Below, piece after piece: positions 58,455-64,000 of a DNA stretch of 64,000 bases (position 1 is its first letter; the number at the start of each line of letters is the position of its first letter). The notes beneath the pieces are model-generated. The model was not told the origin of the DNA and did not search any database. It saw nothing but the letters and a program-made list of their open reading frames with translations. Made by a program: the position numbers and the translations under genes. Origin of the DNA: Paracoccus yeei ATCC BAA-599 (GTDB taxonomy: Bacteria > Pseudomonadota > Alphaproteobacteria > Rhodobacterales > Rhodobacteraceae); NCBI RefSeq assembly GCF_000622145.1, contig NZ_KK211403.1, forward strand, positions 131,210 through 195,209. The letters run 5' to 3'.

Positions 58455-59741
58455 TCAGGGCCGGCGGATGATCGCATTGGCGCGCAGTTCCGCCAGATGG
58501 CTTTCCGCGGCCTGCCCGACCTTGCGGTTGAAGATCTGGTTGCGCACCTCTTCCCGCGCGGGCAGGGCCGCCGGGTCGGGCTGGGCCGGTTCCTCGCCCG
58601 GCGCGGTCGCGACCGGACGGGGCGGGGCATTGGCCAGCAGGGCCGGCGTGCGCTTGCACAGCATCAGCAGGGTGACGGCGGCTCCGCCCTCGGTGATGAG
58701 GGTGGATTCGTTGTCGTCCAGCACCGCCAGCCGGATCGCGTCGCCGGTCGGGATCTGGCCCTGCGGCAGGCTCTGGCGCTGGATCTGTTCCGGCGGCAGG
58801 CCGCGGGCGTGGACGAACAGGTCCGCGCAGGTATCCGACAGAGCGGCGATGCGCGCGGCATCCTGCCGGTTGGCAAGGCGGAAACGGACATAGTCCAGAA
58901 TCTGCTCCTCGGCCCCCGGACGCAGGGTGCCCTGGGTGCCGCGCAGATAGAACAGGACGACCGCGCCCGGAACCTGCAGGGGCTGGCTGACCTGGCCGGG
59001 CTGCATCTGCAGCAGGATCGGGCGCAGCGCTGGGGGCAGGTTTGCCAAGGGCGTCGTGGGCAGGCGGCCGCCGCGCTCGGCCGAAGGGGTTGCCGAATAC
59101 TGCTGCGCGAAGCGGGCGAAATCCGCCTCGCTGCGGGTCTGGGCCACGATGCGTTCGGCCAGCGCGTTGGCCTGCGCCTCTTGTCCCGCGGGGGCGGGGA
59201 TGATCAGTTCCGACAGCGACACGCCGGTGACCTGGGGCGTGGCGATGATGCGGCCCATTTCGCGGTCGACCTCGGCGTCGGTGACGCGCACCAGGCCGAT
59301 CAGGTGCTGGCGCACGAATTCCCGCCACAGGATCCCCGAGACGATGAAATCGTGGAACGTCTGCCGGTCGATCCCGTTCTGCGCCAGCACCTGCACGAAC
59401 TGGTCGGTGCTCAGGTTGCCGCGCGCCGCGAATTCCTCGAGCCCGGCGTTGATCTGGTCGTCCGACACGTCGATGCCGGCCTGTTTGGCGGCGAATGTCC
59501 GCAGCCGGTCATCGATCAGCGCCTTTTCCGCGGCCGCCGCGTCGACGTCGGGCGCGCGCAGGAACTGCATGAAGCGGACGCGCTGGTCCACCTCGTACCG
59601 GGTCACGGCCGAATCGTTCACAAAGACCACCGGCCGGAACAGATCGGCCTGCGCCAGCGCCGGAAGCGTGCCCGGACCCGGCACGAACCCCGTGCCCGCC
59701 AGAATCGCGGCCATGGCCGCCCCCAGGAAAATTCGCCGCAT
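58455..59741 (-). CDS. surA: Periplasmic chaperone/peptidyl-prolyl isomerase SurA
   Basis: SurA escorts outer-membrane proteins such as LptD through the periplasm. The 428-residue protein has a signal peptide (MRRIFLGAAMAAILAGTGF) and a SurA N-terminal domain (VVFVNDSAVTRYEVDQRVRF). A parvulin domain (about 170-290) contains VSLSELIIPAP, FARFAQQYSATPSAERGGRL and LPPALRPILLQMQPGQVSQP. The second parvulin-like region is divergent and Cys-containing. It is directly downstream of lptD, as in many proteobacteria. Confidence 0.93.
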   Translation of the reverse strand: MRRIFLGAAMAAILAGTGFVPGPGTLPALAQADLFRPVVFVNDSAVTRYEVDQRVRFMQFLRAPDVDAAAAEKALIDDRLRTFAAKQAGIDVSDDQINAGLEEFAARGNLSTDQFVQVLAQNGIDRQTFHDFIVSGILWREFVRQHLIGLVRVTDAEVDREMGRIIATPQVTGVSLSELIIPAPAGQEAQANALAERIVAQTRSEADFARFAQQYSATPSAERGGRLPTTPLANLPPALRPILLQMQPGQVSQPLQVPGAVVLFYLRGTQGTLRPGAEEQILDYVRFRLANRQDAARIAALSDTCADLFVHARGLPPEQIQRQSLPQGQIPTGDAIRLAVLDDNESTLITEGGAAVTLLMLCKRTPALLANAPPRPVATAPGEEPAQPDPAALPAREEVRNQIFNRKVGQAAESHLAELRANAIIRRP

Positions 59742-59771
59742 CAGCTCCCTCGCCGCTTGTTTGGCCGGACC

Positions 59772-62165
59772 TTAGCGCAGGCAGGCGCGGCGCGCCACCG
59801 TTCCCGGACCTGCCGTGCCCTGGCCGAAGCCGCCCAGCCGGATGCCAAGGTCGAAACTCGTGTCCGCCGACAGCGTCTCGGTCGAGGTGAAGCGCCGCTC
59901 GACGGACATTTCGACGGTAATGCATTCGTTGCGGTATTCGATGCCCAGTTCGGCCTTCTGGGCGCGGTCCGCGGTGAAATCATAGCGCGCCTCGGCATTG
60001 GCCCACCAACCCTGCGCGATCTGCCAGCCCGCCGTCGCGGTCAGTTCCGACACATCCTGGAAACGCTCCTCGCGCGGGTTCGAATCCAGCCACAGATAGC
60101 CCGCCGACAGCTGAAGTCCGGGCTTCAGCCAGCCCAGCCGCAATTCGTTCCGGCTGATCGAGAAACTGTCGTCGAACAGCGCCCGGTTGACCAGCGCCAG
60201 CCCGTTCGAGCCCTGGTAGTTGGCCGAGAGGAGCCAGTCCGAGCTTTTCGACCCCAGGGGCCCGGTCCCGTCGAAGGACAGGTCGGGCTGGCTGCGAAGC
60301 ACCCGCCCCGCCGTCAGCCCCAGCGACCAGCCCGCCGGGTCGATCCGGGTCCAGCCCAGGCCGACATTCGCCCGCAGGCCCGATTCCCGCGCGTCCCAGC
60401 CCGGAAAGCGGTTCAGCGAGAACAGGTTGCCTTCGTCGAACTCGATCAGGCGGCTGTCCTCGTTCGGCACCTCGTCCTCGGAATCGCGTTCGGGCGACCA
60501 GACGACTTGCACGATCGGCTCGATGATCTGGGTGACGCCGTCCTGATGGCGGGCAAAGGGCCAGGCCAGTTGCGCGGCCAGCGTCGGGTCGGCGCGCGCA
60601 ACCCAGTCCTCGTACCGGCTGTCCTGATTGATGCGATAGAAATCCGCGTCCAGTCGCGTCTCGATGGTGCCGACGACGCCCATCGGCAGGATCTCGGTCC
60701 GCTGCCAGTCCATCGCGACCGAGCCGCGCGCCATGTCGCGGCCGACGATGTCCTGCTGGGACGAGCGGCGGTGCGCGTGCAGCGACCATTCCATGCTGGC
60801 CAGCCCGCCGATCCGGCCCGGCTGCCAGCGCCGCTGCCACAGGGCGTCGGCCACGATCGAGGGCGTGATGTCGTCGGGTTCGTCGTCGCGCAGCGATTCG
60901 TAATTGCCGATCCGCGCCGTCACCATCCGGTCGCGCACCACCCGGTCCAGGGTGATCCCGCTCCACAGCCGGTCGGCGTCGGTGATGTCGTAGTCCAGCA
61001 GATAGGCGCGGTCCTTGGCCATCTGCAGCTGGACGCCCAGCTGATAGCCGCGCGGCAGTTCGAAGCGCGCCGCGCCGAACAGATAGCCGCGCGTCTCGCC
61101 GGGTTCGATGTCGTCGCGGGTCAGCGCGCCGTTCAGCTCCAGCGCGCCGTTGCTGAACGCCTGGCGATAGCGCATCTCCAGCGTCGAGGTGCGGCTCGCG
61201 GCGACATAGGGCGTCAGCGTCACGTCGGCATGATCGCCCAGCGTGACGAAATAAGGCAGCTTGATGCCCGGCCCCAGGCTTGATGTGGTGCGAAAGCGCG
61301 GCTGCAGAAAGCCGGTCATCCGTTCGACCGTGGGATCGGGCGCGGTCAGGCTGGGCAGGCTGACGATGGGCAGGCCAAAGGCGCGCAGCTGCGGCTGGTC
61401 GAAGCGCAGCGTGCGGGTCTGTGCGTCATGGGTGATGGCGTGGGCGCGGATTTCCCACAGCGGAATCGGATTTTCGGCGCAGACCTGGCAGCTTGAGGCG
61501 ACGACGTTCTGCATCACGGTCAGCCGGCCGTTGTCCTTGCGCTGCATCTGGCGCGCGGCCAGTTGCATCTCGCGCGCCAGCACCAGGCGCGCACCGCGCA
61601 GGATGCCGTCCTGAAGGTTCGGGTCAAGCTGGGCGCTGTCGGCGACGACGATGGTTTCGTCGGGCGTGCCCCGGCGGGCGGGCTGGGTCAGGTGGATCGG
61701 CCCCTCGATCACCGCGCCGCCGTTCTGGCTGTCATAGATCACGCGCGATGCGATCAGCCGCGTGCCCCGGTACCAGATCACCACCCCGCCCGATGCCGTC
61801 AGCCGCCGGTCCCCGTCCAGCGTCACGCTGTCGGCCAGCACCGTCGCGGGCGCGCCTTCGGCCGGCTCGGCAGAGGGCGCGATGCGCACGCGGGCCGGGC
61901 TCGGGGCGATGCGGGGGGTCTGGCTCGCCTCGGTCCCGTCGGCAAAGCGCTGGTCGCCGTCGGGCGATTCCGTGGGGGCAAGCGCGGGCCCGCTGTCCGA
62001 ACCGCGCAGGAAATCGCCCGAGTCGTCATAGACGGGCAGGGTCTGGCCTTCGGGCGCAAGGCTTTGCCCCCAGGCCGGCACCCAGGCGGCCGAGGCCCCC
62101 AGCATCCAGGCTGCGCCCATCGCCGCGGCGGCGCCCTGCCGAAACCGTTGCGGTCCTGCCGTCAT
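59772..62165 (-). CDS. lptD: LPS assembly protein LptD
   Basis: LptD is the outer-membrane beta barrel that, with LptE, inserts lipopolysaccharide into the outer leaflet. The 797-residue product begins with a signal sequence. An N-terminal OstA-type jellyroll (about 105-230) includes LADSVTLDGDRRLTASGGV, and a long barrel follows with alternating polar and nonpolar strands. It ends in a cysteine-containing C-terminus (ARRACLR). An internal Cys pair (SSCQVCAENP) could form the inter-domain disulfide of the family. It overlaps lptG by 1 base. Confidence 0.95.
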   Translation of the reverse strand: MTAGPQRFRQGAAAAMGAAWMLGASAAWVPAWGQSLAPEGQTLPVYDDSGDFLRGSDSGPALAPTESPDGDQRFADGTEASQTPRIAPSPARVRIAPSAEPAEGAPATVLADSVTLDGDRRLTASGGVVIWYRGTRLIASRVIYDSQNGGAVIEGPIHLTQPARRGTPDETIVVADSAQLDPNLQDGILRGARLVLAREMQLAARQMQRKDNGRLTVMQNVVASSCQVCAENPIPLWEIRAHAITHDAQTRTLRFDQPQLRAFGLPIVSLPSLTAPDPTVERMTGFLQPRFRTTSSLGPGIKLPYFVTLGDHADVTLTPYVAASRTSTLEMRYRQAFSNGALELNGALTRDDIEPGETRGYLFGAARFELPRGYQLGVQLQMAKDRAYLLDYDITDADRLWSGITLDRVVRDRMVTARIGNYESLRDDEPDDITPSIVADALWQRRWQPGRIGGLASMEWSLHAHRRSSQQDIVGRDMARGSVAMDWQRTEILPMGVVGTIETRLDADFYRINQDSRYEDWVARADPTLAAQLAWPFARHQDGVTQIIEPIVQVVWSPERDSEDEVPNEDSRLIEFDEGNLFSLNRFPGWDARESGLRANVGLGWTRIDPAGWSLGLTAGRVLRSQPDLSFDGTGPLGSKSSDWLLSANYQGSNGLALVNRALFDDSFSISRNELRLGWLKPGLQLSAGYLWLDSNPREERFQDVSELTATAGWQIAQGWWANAEARYDFTADRAQKAELGIEYRNECITVEMSVERRFTSTETLSADTSFDLGIRLGGFGQGTAGPGTVARRACLR

Positions 62166-63286
62166 CAACCGTCCTCCAGCCGCAGAAGCGCGCCAAGCGC
62201 AAAAAGCAGCGCCACGATGGGCGGCGCCCAGCCGGCAAGCGCCGGAGGGATGCCGCCGTTGTCGCCCAGCACCTGCGCCAGATTGCGCAGGAAGAACAGC
62301 CCGATGCCGCAGCCAAAGGCGCCCAGCACCAAAAGCCCCATCTTGCGCCCGCGCATGTGGCGCATGGCGAAGACGGCCGAGATCGCCACCATGGCCGCCA
62401 TCAGCAGGGGCAGGGCCAGTTCCATCTGGAACCAGACCTTGTGGCGCTGCGCCGAAAAGCCCGCGCGCTCCAGCCCGCCGATGAAATCGGGCAACTGCCA
62501 GATCGGGATCGCCTCGGGGCGGCCGAAGCTGTCGCGGATGCGCGCGGCGGTCAGTTCGGTCGGCAGTTCCAGCCGGGCGGTGCTGCGGGCCATCGCCTCG
62601 GGGTTCGATTCCGTCAGCGGCCATTCCTTGATGTTGCTCAACTGCCAGGCGCCGTCCGCCAGCCGCGCCTCGGCCGCGTCGATGCGGCGGGTGGGGCCCT
62701 GGTCGGGGGCAAAGACCATGAAGGTTGCGTCGTAAAGCGTTGTCGCGTCCGGGCTGGCGCGGCTGGCGCGGATCACCACCTGGCCGCGGGGCGCGTCGTT
62801 CCCCGCGCCGGGGGTCAGCAGCGACTGGCGCAGCCAGACCGCGCTGTTGCCCAGGCTGACGGTCTGGCCGTGGTCGCTGCGGATGGCCGAGACGGCGTCG
62901 TCGTAGCGCTTCGTCGTGGCCGCCGCCATCGGGTTCAGGACCGCGACCGCAAGCGCGCCCAGCAGCGCCGCGGTGACGGCAGGCGCCGCCAGCACCCGCA
63001 GCCCCGACCGCCCCGAGGCGCGGATCGCCACCAGTTCGGAACTGCGCGACAGGCCAAGGAACAGGGCGATGCCCGCCAGCACGGTGATCAGCGGCAGGAT
63101 GGAATAGAAGCTTGCGGTGATGTTCAGCGCCGACAGGCCGGCCGCGCCGATCAGCCCCATGTCCTGGTCCGAAAAGCGGCGGATCTGTTCGACCACGTCG
63201 ATCAGGAACAGGATCGCGGCAAAGATCGCGGCGATCATGACGAACATGCGCAGGAAGCGGCGCGCGACATAGGCGGACAGGATCAT
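62165..63286 (-). CDS. lptG: LPS export ABC transporter permease LptG
   Basis: LptG is one of the two inner-membrane permeases of the LptB2FG complex that lifts LPS onto the periplasmic bridge. The 373-residue protein begins MILSAYVARRFLRMFVMIAA and has six hydrophobic helices, three at each end, around a large periplasmic beta-jellyroll (about 110-280). The stop of lptF overlaps its ATG (ATGA). The order lptF-lptG-lptD is standard for this family. Confidence 0.95.
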   Translation of the reverse strand: MILSAYVARRFLRMFVMIAAIFAAILFLIDVVEQIRRFSDQDMGLIGAAGLSALNITASFYSILPLITVLAGIALFLGLSRSSELVAIRASGRSGLRVLAAPAVTAALLGALAVAVLNPMAAATTKRYDDAVSAIRSDHGQTVSLGNSAVWLRQSLLTPGAGNDAPRGQVVIRASRASPDATTLYDATFMVFAPDQGPTRRIDAAEARLADGAWQLSNIKEWPLTESNPEAMARSTARLELPTELTAARIRDSFGRPEAIPIWQLPDFIGGLERAGFSAQRHKVWFQMELALPLLMAAMVAISAVFAMRHMRGRKMGLLVLGAFGCGIGLFFLRNLAQVLGDNGGIPPALAGWAPPIVALLFALGALLRLEDG

Positions 63287-64000
63287 GGCGCGGCCCCGCC
63301 GGTCTGGCTGGCTCCGCGCCGCAGCCGCCGGGGCCGGACGGCCAGCCACAGGACGGCGGCGCAGATCAGCGCCCCCACCACCGGCGGCAGATAGATCAGC
63401 GGCCAACGCGAGGCATCCTGCGCCACCTGGCTTTCCGCCGCCGTGCCCAGGAACTGCACGAAGATCAGCGCGAGCACCGCCCAGACCACCTGGCGCCAGA
63501 CGCCAAAGCGGCTGAACCCCCCAAGCAGCAGCATGGCAAAGCCCAGCATGGCCGCCACCGGCGCCTGCAGGGGCTTGGCCAGCCGGTCGTGTGCCTCGGC
63601 CGCGGCGCGGTCGGCGGTCGATCCGGTCGCCTCGAGCAGCGCCGCGTCGCCCCGCAGAAGCTGGGGCGTCGAATAGGCGCGCAGGTCGCGCCGCCGCGTC
63701 TCTCCGGGCTGGACCAGGATGCCCAGGTCATAGGCCAGCTCGTCGAAGCGCGTCACCGACAGGCGCTGCTGCCCGCCTTCCAGCCGCAGGTTCTGCGCCA
63801 TGCCCTGCATCAGGACCAGCCGGGGGCCGTCCTCGGTCCTGACCAGCAGGGCCTGGGTGGCGGTGTAGGTCGTCTGGTTCCGGGGGTTGCGCGCATCCTC
63901 GAGGAAGAAGTCCAGCAGACGGCCGTCGGCCGCGATGTCCCTGATGTAAAGCGTCACCCCGTCGACCGGGTACTGAAAGGCGCCGGCGCGCAGGAACTGC
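63283..64000 (-). CDS. lptF: LPS export ABC transporter permease LptF (5' end outside window)
   Basis: The last about 239 residues of LptF, the partner permease of LptG. The frame is open to base 64000 with QFLRAGAFQYPVDG before VTLYIRDIAADGRLLDFFLE, a family block at the start of the periplasmic jellyroll. The C-terminal three membrane helices (about AAMLGFAMLLLGG, VVWAVLALIFVQFLG, LPPVVGALICAAVLWLA) and a basic tail follow. It is coupled to lptG by an ATGA overlap. The start and first helices lie beyond the window. Confidence 0.93.
   Translation of the reverse strand, partial: QFLRAGAFQYPVDGVTLYIRDIAADGRLLDFFLEDARNPRNQTTYTATQALLVRTEDGPRLVLMQGMAQNLRLEGGQQRLSVTRFDELAYDLGILVQPGETRRRDLRAYSTPQLLRGDAALLEATGSTADRAAAEAHDRLAKPLQAPVAAMLGFAMLLLGGFSRFGVWRQVVWAVLALIFVQFLGTAAESQVAQDASRWPLIYLPPVVGALICAAVLWLAVRPRRLRRGASQTGGAAP

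Noticed and set aside
57882..61283. Open frame of over 1,100 codons on the plus strand
   Set aside because: It is antisense to pdxA, surA and lptD, all recognised in the other strand; the translation is low in recognisable structure and rich in Arg, Gln and Gly.

Overview
The window is a dense, high-GC stretch of bacterial chromosome with no gene-free gap above about 250 bases. Gene content and order point to an alphaproteobacterium of the Rhodobacteraceae, most likely Paracoccus or a close relative. The evidence is a ctrA gene with a SciP-type partner, a PleD-like protein, TrmFO instead of TrmA for tRNA methylation, DUF1153/DUF3572/DUF4167 proteins, a citramalate synthase, and an omega-aminotransferase that resembles the one I remember from Paracoccus denitrificans. 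This is from family recognition only; no search was run. I saw no rRNA, tRNA, CRISPR array, phage or insertion sequence.

Layout. 1-2.1 kb: end of a cytochrome c maturation operon (ccmF, ccmH). 2.2-7.7 kb: a PaaG-like enoyl-CoA hydratase/isomerase, a DUF983-NUDIX pair, a PleD-like diguanylate cyclase, DUF3572, an omega-transaminase and a PhnA-like protein. 7.8-12.9 kb: miaB, rplU-rpmA, a GNAT acetyltransferase, a lipoprotein, sufE and mnmA. 13-18.9 kb: cell cycle and DNA genes sciP, ctrA, ligA, recG. 18.9-19.2 kb: a small transcription unit for a 35-residue membrane protein behind three GTTC half-sites spaced 11 bp apart, the alphaproteobacterial LexA pattern. 19.2-25.7 kb: an Fe-S scaffold protein, hisI, gluQ, trmFO, rplY, an acyltransferase, and a lipoprotein-lldD pair. 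25.8-29.9 kb: dnaG and rpoD. 29.9-36.4 kb: an FMN reductase, rmuC-yjbQ, a polyamine-type ABC transporter without a binding protein, a small secreted protein and a YjbR protein. 36.5-41.7 kb: cysS, cimA, a squalene/phytoene synthase-like protein carrying an in-frame palindromic repeat, and eno. 41.8-47.7 kb: a phosphoesterase, selO, an EmrE-type transporter, obgE-proB and an acyltransferase. 47.7-56.5 kb: pepN, an Ala-rich membrane-anchored protein, glcB, prfA-prmC and a DUF4167 protein. 56.5-64 kb, minus strand: the envelope and ribosome operon lptF-lptG-lptD-surA-pdxA-rsmA.

How the genes work together. Several sets are functionally coherent: LPS transport and outer-membrane assembly (lptF/G/D with surA); translation and tRNA modification (miaB, mnmA, trmFO, gluQ, rsmA, prmC, prfA, rplU, rpmA, rplY, cysS, obgE); replication and repair (dnaG, ligA, recG, rmuC); and cell-cycle control (ctrA with sciP, and the PleD-like protein).

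The most interesting candidate is the unit at 18.91-19.22 kb. Its size, single membrane segment and apparent SOS boxes recall SidA of Caulobacter, an SOS-induced cell division inhibitor, but no homology is claimed. Other points worth checking are the PleD-like protein that has lost its phosphoacceptor and inhibitory site, the repeat inserted in a coding sequence, a 25-bp-arm palindrome downstream of proB, and the separation of obgE-proB from rplU-rpmA.
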